64,000 nt of DNA from Bedellia somnulentella (Eukaryota; Arthropoda; Insecta; Lepidoptera; Bedelliidae): the NCBI GenBank assembly GCA_963576735.1, contig OY755198.1:6634001-6698000 (forward strand), written 5' to 3'. Position numbers and translations under genes: made by a program. Numbering within the stretch: the first letter of the stretch is position 1; each line of letters starts with the position of its first letter. Positions 29,833 through 41,106 of the stretch are shown here, in pieces. Below the pieces are notes generated by a model that was not told the DNA's origin, did no database searches, and was given only the letters and a program-made list of their open reading frames with translations.

Positions 29833-30637
29833 TACTTGTATGAAAAAAAACCCAATGTTTCGGGATGAATACCGTTAGCGTTTTGGTTATAAATATAATT
29901 GAATGCACACTCAAATAAAGGTTTTTAAATGAGGAGCCGTAATTATTTGCGTTGAGAACAATATTTGAATAACATTGTAAAGCTTGTTGTGCACTTAGCT
30001 GCACATTTACTAACGTTAAGATTTTAACTACTATGGAATATATCGAAAAATAAATGGAGATCAATTTCAGTTTTGAATTTACAATTCTCGTTATGTTCAA
30101 AAAAGCGTTATAAATGTGAATGTGCGAGTGAGACGGCATTCTCAAAACCGGTTTGTGTGCAGGTAGGTGCAAGAAATACCCCGGTAATGCATGTCTTTTG
30201 TTATCTTATCTATCTATTAGTTACTTGAAAATATTCGTCGCTTTGCTTGCCATGCGTACGGGTGTGTTTTGTGTTCCTTTGCAATTTTCTAACGATTTGG
30301 CTATTCAACAACGGATTCTGATTTGCATCGTGACCATCGTTGCACCTTTCAAATACTTAATACATATTTGCATCGACGTTTAAAATTCAGTTTAAGTGCA
30401 GATGCTTGCGAATATCCATTATGAATTATGATGTTCGAAGCTAGGTAGCTAGTTATTTTATAAAAAAAAAATATATTTTATAAATTAATATTATAATTTG
30501 ATAGGTAGGTAACCAACTAACTCGTAAATTCGTAATTTGTTTTATATCTATATTGTTTATATGACATTGAAAAAGACAATTCCGAAAAAAGGAGCCGTCT
30601 CCATATTTTCTTAGCCAAAAAATAAGTTTAGGTAAAT
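29833..30637. other. Non-coding stretch, nothing recognised
   Basis: AT-rich; no domain or repeat that I can support. Confidence 0.4.
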
Positions 30638-31002
30638 AACATAACATAAACGTTCACGCCGTTTATCCCCGAAGGGATTGGCAGAGGTACCAATACTTTT
30701 GAACTCACATGGCAGCGCCATCTAGTGTCCAGAGAAGGTACCCACGTTTTGCTTAGACAGTGTACTCACGTGATAGGGGGCAGGCCTATCGCTGTTTTGT
30801 ACGAATACACTGTCACATGACTAAGCACAACTCAGCCATGTGGGTTTCCTCACGATGTTTTCCCTCACCGTTAACAACCATGATAAATTAACCACACATA
30901 TGACTTTAGAAAAGACAAATTGGTGTAGGTCCGACCCAGGATTGGAACTCACGCCCTTCTGTTTTCGGGCGGGTGTTCTACCCACTGGACTATCATGTCG
31001 TT
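30638..31002 (-). repeat. SINE-A copy, reverse, with target-site duplication
   Basis: From aacataacataaacgttcac to actggactatcatgtcg. ttaggtaaat flanks it on both sides (30628-30637 and 31003-31012), a direct sign of retroposition. Confidence 0.88.
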
Positions 31003-31012
31003 TTAGGTAAAT

Positions 31013-31760
31013 ATGCATCCGATTATCCGATCTATGGTTGTATGTTATTTTAACCCTTATGTGAGTGACAAATAAAACACCTTTGTGAGAGTGACTAGGT
31101 ACCCGGGTACCTTCATACAGTTTAGAGGTAATGTTAATAATCAAGGTCTGTTTTAACGTTATCCTCACTTTGAATTTTATTATTTTAGTTAAGTTATACA
31201 CTTGACGATCTGTGGCGATTGAAGAGGGGGAGGGGTGAAGTGCGGTAGATGGATATCGGTGCACAAGAAACACTTAAATCCATTCAATGCATCGTGATTG
31301 TTATTGACACTTGACTGTTTTCTGTGTTCGTATTGTACGAGTTACTTCTATTTTGTGAATTTATAATTATTTCATTGTGAATATTGGAGCGAGTACTTCT
31401 AAACAAAGATCACGTGTTCGAAGATATAATTCAACAGAAATACAAGCGATATTACAAGAATCTTCCAATCATCAAAGTTACTGTACATCAAAGTTCGGAT
31501 ATTTTGTGAGATTATTGTCAAGTCACTTTTACTTTAATATTGATTAAATATCTTCAAGATCATAATCGTTTAAGAGCTTTTTCCACTAGACTGAATCGTT
31601 ACTGAATTCAAACGTCCTACGCAGTTACTGACTTCAGACACATTGTTATTCCACTACGAAAAATTCAGTTACTGAATCCTTCGAAGGTTGATGAGATCGT
31701 ACGAAGTGGCGATCGTTAGTTTCTACCTACCCCAATGGGAAGTAATGGCGTGAACATTAT
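31013..31760. other. Non-coding stretch ending in an RTE 3' fragment
   Basis: Mostly unrecognised. 31686-31760 is a plus-strand RTE end: gatcgtacgaagtggcgatc, ctacctaccccaatggga and atggcgtgaacat. Confidence 0.5.
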
Positions 31761-31769
31761 TAATGTGAA

Positions 31770-32032
31770 AGTTAAGATGTTTGGATTTGATGATATTTAG
31801 ATGTTTGTGTATTTGAGGCGACAAGGCTCCTCAAGTACATAACGTATATGAGCGAAATTTGGCAGAATTCTAGAAATTGACCCCAATTATCAAATGGCAT
31901 ACTTTTTATCCCGGAAAAACCATGACCAATAAAAATTTTACGCCTGATTGAACGAATAGTACCGGAAAAAATGCCATTAGCTTTCTCATAAGCAAATTTG
32001 ACAGAACGAAGTCTGTCGGGTCAGTTAGTATG
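31770..32032. repeat. Lepidopteran non-coding element, second copy
   Basis: Matches 4067-4319: tactttttatcccggaaaaa, tttacgcctgattgaacg and gtcgggtcagttagt. Confidence 0.5.
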
Positions 32033-32062
32033 CTATTAATCATTTTTCATAAATTTTTTTAT

Positions 32063-32395
32063 TACCCAATGGGTAGAACACTCGGTTATCGCGCAAACGA
32101 CTAGTGTTCAAATCCTGGGTCGGGCCTACACCAATTTGTCTTTTCTAAAGACATATGTGTGGTTAATTTATCATGGTTGTTAACGGTGAGAGAAAACATC
32201 GTGAGGAAACCCACATGGCTGAGTTGTACTTAGTCATGTGACAGTGTATTCGTACAAAACGGCGATAGGTCTGTCCATGCAAAACGTGGGTACTCTGAAC
32301 ACTAGGTGACAAAGTCACGTGATGTTCAGAAGTATTAGTACCTCTGTCAACCCCTTCGGGGATATTCGGCGTGAACGTTTATGTTATGTTATGTT
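32063..32395 (+). repeat. SINE-A copy
   Basis: cccaatgggtagaacactcg to atgttatgttatg, lacking about 20 bp in the middle relative to other copies. Confidence 0.85.
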
Positions 32396-32713
32396 TTGTT
32401 TACGTAATGTGCAATTGTGCAAATTTTGCAATCATAGACGTGTAAAATTAAAGCACGTCCTCTCTAGGCTAGGATAGATTCAGCTCCACGAGGTGATTCG
32501 AATCTTCAGGTCCAGGCCCAGTTCCGTTATTGAATCCTCTTAACCGGGCCGGACCGCTTATCGAATCCGGCTCGGTTAAGACATTCAGATCAGAATCAAA
32601 CAACATAAAATAGCACGCTTGCTGCGCGGAGCGCAACGATTACTATTAACTTGACGTACAAAATCAAGCCATATGTGCCAAATATTCATATGTAATGAAT
32701 TAAATACTATTTA
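32396..32713. other. Non-coding stretch, nothing recognised
   Basis: No coding potential or repeat family I can name. Confidence 0.4.
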
Positions 32714-33098
32714 TTACATAAACATAATAACATAAACATAAACGTTCACGCCGTTTATCCCCGAAGGGGTTGGCAGAGGTACCAATACTCCTGAACTCAC
32801 ATGGCAAGCGCCATCTAGTTTCCAGAGAAGGTACCCACGTTTTGCTTAGACAGTGTACTCACGTGATAGGGGGCAGGCCTATCGCCGTTTTGTACGAATA
32901 CACTGTCACATGACTAAGTACAACTCAGCCATGTGGGTTTCCTCACGATGTTTTCCCTCACCGTTAGCAACCATGATAAATTAACCACACATATGACTTT
33001 AGAAAAGACAAATTGGTGTAGGCCCGTCCCAGGATTGGAACTCATGCCCTTCTGTTTTTCGGGCGGGTGTTCTATCCACTGGACTATCAATGTCGCTT
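32714..33098 (-). repeat. SINE-A copy, reverse
   Basis: Near-identical to 30638-31002, from aacataaacgttcacgccgt to ccactggactatcaatgtcg, followed by a ttactacttac microsatellite. Confidence 0.85.
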
Positions 33099-33390
33099 AC
33101 TACTTACTTACTTACTACTTACTACTTACTTACTACTTACTTACTATTTATTAATAAGATATTTATTAAACTATTGTAGTTATATAACATATTAAAACAA
33201 TATTTACACATTTTTATTTATAAATATATTCAAATAAAAAATGAGCATAACATAAAACACTATCGTAGTAAATTTATAATATCATACATAATAAACACCA
33301 TTATTAATGAAAAGATTGATTATATTATATCTATTAAACGAAATTGGCGAGCGAAGAACACAAAAGGACAATTTTCTCTCCGTCTCTCGC

Positions 33391-33522
33391 CCGATTTCCG
33401 AATTGAGTATTCAAGCTGAGAACGGCTTAAGTATCGTTTTGTCTCATTCAGTTGTTAAAATTTCAATGCGACAGAACGATACTTTAGTTGTTCTCAGCTG
33501 GAATACTCAATTCAGAAATCGG
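33391..33522. repeat. 53-nt-arm inverted repeat (hairpin)
   Basis: Arms 33391-33443 and 33470-33522 pair with few mismatches around a 26-nt loop; both contain gagtattcaagctgagaac or its near complement. Confidence 0.8.
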
Positions 33523-33559
33523 TCGTCAGTCTCCCGAGTTCAAATAAGATGAAATTCAC

Positions 33560-34409
33560 AAACAATTAAGACTTGACTAGGTTTAAAGCTGGTCTGGTTT
33601 AATTATATTGTTTATTTATTTTAAGTCAACAGTCTCAATGGTCTAATCAACCACAAACCACAGCCCGGCCCTTACAAACTGCAGCGCGTCGTCTGTTGTC
33701 CGGCCATATTATGTAAATCGTAAAGTTTAAAATGGCTTGTAACTGACAACGGATGACCGGCCAATGTTTGGATGGCTGGGTATTGTTTGATTTCGTAGGA
33801 TTCATTTTGTTTTCGGTTTTCAAACTACTGCCACACTTTTTGTCATTATAATGGGCTTATAATATCCACACTGATAATGGAAAAGAAAGTACTTTTTCAA
33901 AAATGTTTTTTACTTTTAAAAATAATGATATATATTCTTTAATACTTTAAATGCGTTTATCTCGGAATCGTAATTGTGCTATTACCACAAACTATATAGA
34001 GATTACTACGTATCGGTATAAAAATGCCGCGGGCACAAAAGATATTTGTTGAGATAATGTGTTACTTAAAAGTATGAAAATTATTATTTTATTAAATGCA
34101 ATTAAATTTACATATATTATGCGATGACGGCAGTTAACTTGGTCGTATGGCAGAGTAACCGTTTAAGAGGTTTTGCCTCCTACCACGTGCTTATACTGAA
34201 TATTGTGTTATGAGTATGACACCTAGTCTAAATGGCTGTAAGGCTTTAATCAAAATTTTAAATAAATAAATAAACAACTGGTGCAATATGATAGTGTGCG
34301 TCCAGAATACTATTTCTTTCTACCTTTTAAAAGTTAAAGAAAATGCCTATAATTAAAATAGTGAATGAGATATATCTTAATGTTATTGGCCATAGAACAA
34401 CACGGCGGC
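33560..34409. other. Non-coding stretch, nothing recognised
   Basis: AT-rich with short GC-rich parts; no domain or repeat that I can support. Confidence 0.4.
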
Positions 34410-34560
34410 CTAGTGCAAGTTGGCAGACTAACGACTACTACTGTGATTGTAGCCGGGACTGATGGCTTCACGTGCCTTTCAAAGCACGGAATCATCTTAA
34501 TTTTCTGATGATGAAAAACTCACTTGTGAGCCGAACGGTTTATTTATAGGCCAAGGAGGC
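34410..34560 (+). repeat. Degenerate tRNA-type SINE
   Basis: gcggcctagtgcaagttggc, gtagccgggactgatggctt and cacgtgcctttcaaagcacg resemble a SINE common in moths; the B box is not clear. Confidence 0.4.
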
Positions 34561-34784
34561 ACAGGTGAATATAATAATATATGATTAAATGAGTATAATT
34601 AATCTCTTGCCGTGCAAGGGATTTCTTGCAACCACAAGGAAATTCACACAAATAAATGATCTTTTCATGTGTTTCGGAGCTTTTATCATTTAACTAATAT
34701 AAGAAAATAGTTAGCAGAGCAAAATATGGTGAAAATTATTGTGACCTTTCTATTTCAAATAAATAATACAACTGAAATAAGATG

Positions 34785-35010
34785 CCGTGTAGTGTCGACT
34801 ACACAATAGATAACACAAATATTTTTTTAAATTTTGGTTTGGGGTTTTGAAGTTATTTACTAAATACTTTATCATCCTATTAATACCACCATCCTTTACT
34901 TACCATTCTTTTCTTACTCAACTTTGAAAAGTGGCTAAGGAAAATTTAACTCTCAAGCTGGCTACCCCTTCTTTTACAACCTACTATAATTAAGAATATG
35001 AATGTATGTA
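34785..35010 (+). repeat. SINE-R copy, degenerate
   Basis: gtgtagtgtcgactacacaa, ttgaaaagtggctaagg and gctggctaccccttc. Confidence 0.6.
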
Positions 35011-35837
35011 AATATAAGTGTTTTTGTAACTTTTAGAGGATCTCTCATTAAAACACCAACAGATGGTCACCCTACTTAAAACGAGACACAGCTATCTAGT
35101 TAGCCATCCTAATTCAGGACACTTTAGGAAGTCAGTGCGCATTCCTGTTTAGCTATCTAAAGACTAAGCTAGGAGACCAAGATTTATCGTGCTGACTTGT
35201 AATCGATTTCATCGTCATTCGGACCGCAGTGTTATTGTTTTGTATGTCAATGTTTTGATACTTCAATTACAGATCCACAAACATTTCTTGGCCGGTAAGG
35301 GCGTCGCTGTCATCAATATTAGTATTGCCAGTAAATAAAAATAAACCACGATAAGGGGAATAATTTTCAATCATACAGGCTAATTTATTTATGTATTGAA
35401 ATGTCTTAATAAAACAATTTATATAATATTAATTTAATTAATAACTATAATTGTAAGTAAATAAGTACGTTTTAATGTAAGCTTATTATATTTACTTATT
35501 TTTGTTCTTGTCTTGTATGTCTGAATTTACTGATCTCACCTTCCAAATGTCGTCTGGAAGAGATCGCTTTTAGTGATAACACTGCCAATTGTACTTCTCT
35601 GCAAACTGTTTCATTATTTTACACTCAAGGATTTTTTATTTTTGATACTCAGAGTTAAAAAAGTGGGTAGGTACCTACATAAAATCATTTTTTTAATCCT
35701 ATAAATCACTTACGCTTATTTATTTATAAATCGCTTACCTTGTCGTGTACTTTCTTTTACATTTCATATTCACACATAGATCCCCTAAAAGGTGGCACAG
35801 AAAAAATAATTCTAAACATCGATAATCGTATTAAATA

Positions 35838-36110
35838 AAGAATAAATAAAGGAAAGAAAAATTTCGACACAGACGGGAATCGAACCTGCGACCTCCGGGT
35901 ATACAAACACTACTTAAACGTGTAAAAAAAGGATAGAAGAATCGCGCTGGCAGCCATTGACACGGTAGCTCAATTGGCAGAGCGACGGGGGCGTATACCC
36001 GAAGGTCGCGGGTTCGATTCCCGCCTGTGTCGAAATTTTTCTTTCCTTCATTTATTCTTTATTTAATAGTAATAATCCCCACATGAGGTTTTCATGAACA
36101 AAAAGATTTA
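35838..36110. repeat. SINE-K inverted pair
   Basis: A partial reverse copy (35838-35905) is followed by a forward copy (35923-36110). The forward head at 35959-36032 folds like a tRNA: 7-bp acceptor (GACACGG with CTGTGTC, one G-T), GCTC/GAGC D stem and a perfect T stem GCGGG/CCCGC, but the anticodon stem fails. The two copies can form a hairpin through their shared sequence. Confidence 0.75.
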
Positions 36111-36557
36111 AATAATCGATAATCGTTTTGGTCATTCATTTTGCTGGGTCAGTGAATTTATGCGCACTTTTCTATTGTTGTTAACAGCCTTGTATTTTTA
36201 TATATATGTCAGACAAATTATGACTTAAGAAATGACACATTGGTACATCTCCGCATTAGGATTAGAACCCACGCATCAGTGTTTACGAAGTGAAATCTTA
36301 TTCGGGAGCATTTCCCCACTTCCCGTAACCCGCACCGCTATAGTCATGTGCTCACAACTTTGCGGACGGTGTTAGCCTACTTAGATAATTTTAGCAAAAG
36401 TAATAATAATTTTCATAAATTCTTATTTTGAATACTGGAAAGAAAAACGTTTATTTAAGCAAAGAAAAATTATATAAATAATTGTCTTTCAAAAAAGTTT
36501 CCACTCCAAAAAATATTAATGAAAGTGATAATTTATTATATACTTAGGTCACCCTAT

Positions 36558-38483
36558 TCGCTGGGTGCAAAGTAGGGGGTGGGGTAACTCGAATCGATCA
36601 CAGCGCGCACTGTGGCAAAAAAGAAACATTCGGCGGCTAATCAAGTGTAATTGAAATTATTCATAGTACTAAAATTAACAAATAATGCCAAGTTAATATA
36701 TTTTCGCGTATCAGAAATGAAGGAAAAACATTCATCTGCAATATTTATGCACATAGTGGCAAAGATATATGTGATTCTGAAGTGTAAATTGAAATATCAA
36801 GCAATTTGAAGATTATCAAGTTTGGCAAAAAAAACCAAGCACCAAGGATGTAATACTATTGTAAAGACTTTCGCTCATCAAGTAACCTTGCTTGCGAATG
36901 CCGGCTTGCTTTCATCCAAATTACAGTAACACTAGAGCCATCATTGATGGTACAGAGTTTTAAGTTGAAATACCATCTACAGTTGATTATCGTGTGTGGT
37001 GCTACAAGAAAGGATTCACTGCAAAGGTGCTCATAGGTATTACACCCGGGGGCTTCATTTCCTTTATATCAAAAGTGGCCGGTGGAAGGAAAGGCTATTC
37101 TCAAATAACAGTTGAATCAGGATTAGTTGATTAGGTATTTAGAAAATGAGACATTGTTTTGGCTGACAATGGACTTCCACAAATAAAGAAAATTTAAATG
37201 AAAGTGGAAAAGAAATAGGAATTGTTATGCCACCTTTTCGAAGTGATAAAAGGGAAATTCCCTGAAAGAGATGAGACAAATGCTACTTACATCGGTATCG
37301 CTTGGGTTCGGATTCTTGTCGACAATGCAACGGCTGAGACTTTATTAAAACTTGTTTGCCATACAGATCATATTTTGCATATTTGTTGTGTATTAGTAAA
37401 TTTGCAGAACTCAATAAAACAAAATATATAACACAATTTACTTTTATTTAAGAACACAATGATAGAACAGAACAATATACTTTAACAGATACTCAACAAC
37501 AGTGTTCACCTAACTTCATAATTTTTATAGATTTATTATGTTTTTACCAGTAAAAGAACGCTTTGGTAGAATCTGTTTATTATTATTTTCAGATTTGATT
37601 TCTTTCGCATCTTGCACATGTTGAGCTAAAACTAATTAACCGACTTCATTAACCGACTTCAAAAAAGGAGGTTCTCAGTTCGATTGTTTGTATGTATGTA
37701 TGTATGTATAATTGTCCGCGATTATCTCGCGTTTGGCTTAAGCTATTTGGATGCGGTTTTCAGGACAGTATTCGTTACATTTAGGAGAAGGTTTTAGTGC
37801 TTTAACCGACCAAAAAAAGAAAGGAGGTTCTGTGTTTGACCTGTATGTATGTCTGTTGGTCCGCGATTATCTCACGTTTGGCTTAAGCTATTTGGATGCG
37901 GTTTTCAGAAAAGTATTCGTTACATTTAGGAGATGGGCTTAGTGCTTTAACCGACTCTAAAAGAAAGGAGGTTCTGTGTTTGACCTGTATGTATGTATGT
38001 TGGTCGGCGATTATCTCGCGTTTCGCTTAAGCTATTTGGATGCGGCTTTCAGAAAAGTACTTGTTTTCTTCCTTTTATTGTCGTTTGTAGTTGGAAAGTT
38101 ATGTCGTGTGTTATTGATTGGAATCCAGTTTTTATAATTAATTTGGCCATATTTAACTGAAAATACATAAAAAGAGTTCATTACTTACAACAATACAGTC
38201 ATAAATTATCATCTGCAATATTTATAAAATGTATTATTCGATTACATTTATTTATTTTTGTACTTACTTCTCGTGAAGTCAGCGATGAGAAAGTCCTTGT
38301 ATACTATCTGTAATTTATTTACAGCGTTATTATCGACGCTATAGATTTACATAATCAAATAGAATATATATAAATTACGATACTTTCTTGAAATTATTTG
38401 TTTGTTTACAGCCGCCCATTTGACATTTCAATGTCCGCCATAATTGTGAACGCTAGTTGGCGCTGCCGTCGCGCACCCAGCGA
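36558..38483. mobile_element. DDE_4-type DNA transposon, copy B (deleted)
   Basis: Same ends as copy A. The transposase region (36940-37350) has stops and shifts (IIDGTEF reading, then a stop). The antisense segment is split by a tandem insert at 37625-38065. The THAP region is absent. Confidence 0.8.
37625..38065. repeat. Three tandem units of a lepidopteran repeat, inserted in copy B
   Basis: Units near 37650, 37802 and 37945 each hold taaccgact, ggaggttct, tgtatgtatg, gcgattatctc and gcttaagctatttggatgc. It interrupts the antisense exon-like segment between ctaaaactaa and ttttcttcc. Confidence 0.75.
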
Positions 38484-38847
38484 AGATAGTTTTATTTAGT
38501 TGAGAGCTAACTGACAATGACAGTAGTACCAGCAGTGGCCACCGGCCAAGAAATGTTTGTGGATCTGTATAGTTGATGTTAATTTTATTTTAGAGCACCA
38601 ATATACCCGCCGCGGCTGATTTGACCGAAAAAAATATGAGAATCTTCTTTTGGCGGGAAGATCAGCTGTGATGTCAAGTTGACGTTTCCGCCAATGTTTG
38701 GGTATTGACACCGAAGATTGACGTGGATGGATGGATGGATATGAAATTAATGGATTGTTTTATTCGCTATTTATTTATTTTTTTGGCCAGTAAAAACAAC
38801 AAAAATAATGTTAAATATGAAAACCGTCTTTGTTTATTTACTTTTAA

Positions 38848-40907
38848 CCTTTCGATACCCAGGATTTTAGACCTCCAAACCTCTATAGCCCAGGGGTATT
38901 TTGTACATTTTTGCGTGTCAATTCGAGTGGACGCTGGGCTATCACGTAGATTGTCACAACTGTCAAACGGTAACTAGAGAGGACGCTGGGTCCCTTGATA
39001 CTCACCCTACAGGATGTTCAAATAAGTGAAAATAGCAATGATTTTTAGATTTACTAAAAAATACAACATTTGAATCTGCAGCGTTATTCATGTACAAAAT
39101 GAAAAAAACAAACACCAATTTAATCGAAAACGGTAAATTTATTGTTTTTCACTGTTATTGGTAGGTAGTTATGTAGAACTGAATTTATAACATTTGTGTA
39201 TGAATGTTTGTTCCATGTACTGTTGCTTTGTCAAATTAATAAAAAAAAGGCTACAATTTTCAAAAATAAGTATATTTTCTATTTAATAATTTTCTATAGA
39301 CAATCAATAAATATACAGTTAACATATATTAATAAAATAATTATGATCGTTCACTTTAGTTTACATTACATCGAAGAGATCTTTACTACAACTTCAATAA
39401 TGTAACACAAGGTGAAAAAAATTTCTAACTTTACTTTCCTTAACTTATATGCCGTGCCGTGCGAAGCCGGGATGAGCTACCAGTCAATTAATATTTGTTA
39501 TATATATATATATATATAAAATAATGCAACATTATTCGGTAAGTGTCAAAGATCCGTAATCGTACTGCTCCTGCGAGGTCCCTGGCGCAACCGATTAACA
39601 AGGCAAAAGGGTGATGTCCAACGGAGTTGACGCTGGGTTCTGAAAGTATGAAATAAAATTTGGACACGCTGTATTTGGTAACTTTTTACAAAGATGGCGG
39701 CGACAGAATTACTCAAGTCGATTTACAAGCTAAATGTGCTAATAATCAAAGTTATTTTGAAAAACTTATTGCATCAATAGATTCTTGATGAAATTTCCTA
39801 TAAATGGAAGTGAAAATGATAACAAGTGTACTTTCATGATAGTAAAAATAAAACACTAAACCTGTGGGCTGTCGTACTGACCCCTTTTTTGATTCAAGTT
39901 TTTGACTTATAGACTACTATAAATTTACCCTTTTTTACACTAACACTAAATATACACTATTTAAAATTGAAAAAACACTTACAACACGTTTTCCACCAAT
40001 GAACACAATTTATATCACAAGAAAAGCCCGAGCGTCGTTCACGCGCGGTTCCGCCAAATAGAAATTAAAATAACGTCGAAATCTGTTAAGTGACCCATAG
40101 ACTATCATACATCATTTAATTGGCCTAGACCTCGCTTTTATAACATACCCTTTTTATATTATAAATCGATAAAGGACATCAAACTAAACAACTTTGCCCA
40201 TGGAATGCCTATCTAAAATATTGTAATTTTCAAAATAAAATAATAATTAAAAATTGTCGTACCTAGTTCAAACTGAGAATGTATAGAATGAGATTCCTTG
40301 CTTCAGTGAAAATAAGAAATAAAAAAAAACATTTGATCTATGCTATTCGCTCTGTAAACAAAAATATTACTTCTTTCGGTATTTTCCAGTTCTATTGATC
40401 GTCGTTGAAAAATAATATCATGAAAATAAACCGGTAAGCGAGCGATTGAACTGGAAAATACCGAAAAGAAAGTTTCGAAAGAAAGAAGAAGAAGGAATGT
40501 TTTTGTTTATACCATAGATCAAATGTTTTTATTTATTTCTTATTTTCACTGAAGCAAGGAATCTCATTCTATACATTCTCAGTTTGAACTAGGTACGACA
40601 ATTTTTAATTATTATTTTATTTTGAAAATTACAATATTTTAGATAGGCATTCCATGGGCAAAGTTGTTTAGTTTGATGTCCTTTATCGATTTATAATATA
40701 AAAAGGGTATGTTATAAAAGCGAGGTCTAGGCCAATTGGTTATTAAATTTTCCTTCATTCTTTCAAACATTCTACATGCCGAAATATACCTTAAGACAAG
40801 CTACGATGGCTTAAAGATGAGTGATAAACTGCCGTCCATCCGAGTTGACGCTGGGCGAATGTGCAAAAACACGCTGTCAAACGGAGTTGACGTTGGGTTT
40901 CGAAAGG
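38848..40907. mobile_element. Non-autonomous piggyBac-like element
   Basis: Flanked by TTAA on both sides (38844-38847 and 40908-40911), with ends CCTTTCGATACCCAGG and, in reverse, CCTTTCGAAACCCAAC. TTAA plus a CC-starting terminus is the piggyBac signature. The motif gagttgacgctggg or a variant recurs near both ends (38926, 38976, 39625, 40848, 40883) as subterminal repeats. No transposase is seen; the core is a giant palindrome. Confidence 0.75.
40118..40737. repeat. 620-bp palindrome with 226-bp arms
   Basis: Arms 40118-40343 and 40512-40737 are nearly identical as inverted repeats, starting aattggcctagacctcgctt. The 168-bp centre also holds a shorter inverted pair (cggtattttccagttc near 40379 and its complement near 40449). 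Confidence 0.9.
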
Positions 40908-41106
40908 TTAAGCTATCTTGGCTTAAACTGATTTTTATTTAGACTTTCAAATCAGAATGTTTTTATGTACGTTCCGTTTTACGATATCATTACACACACT
41001 TGTGAAAAACGGTGTGACGTTCCGTTCCTACCAGTAACATAGCAAGTCTGGCGCCATCTATCCTGAGAACATGGAAGAAGAAAAAAAGAAAAAAAGGAAA
41101 ACCTCC

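Noticed and set aside
33090..33160. Regulatory or coding repeat (ttactacttac)
   Set aside because: A plain microsatellite at the end of a SINE-A copy.
35959..36032. Functional tRNA gene
   Set aside because: The anticodon stem does not pair and the sequence is followed by the family tail found in other copies, so it is a SINE head.
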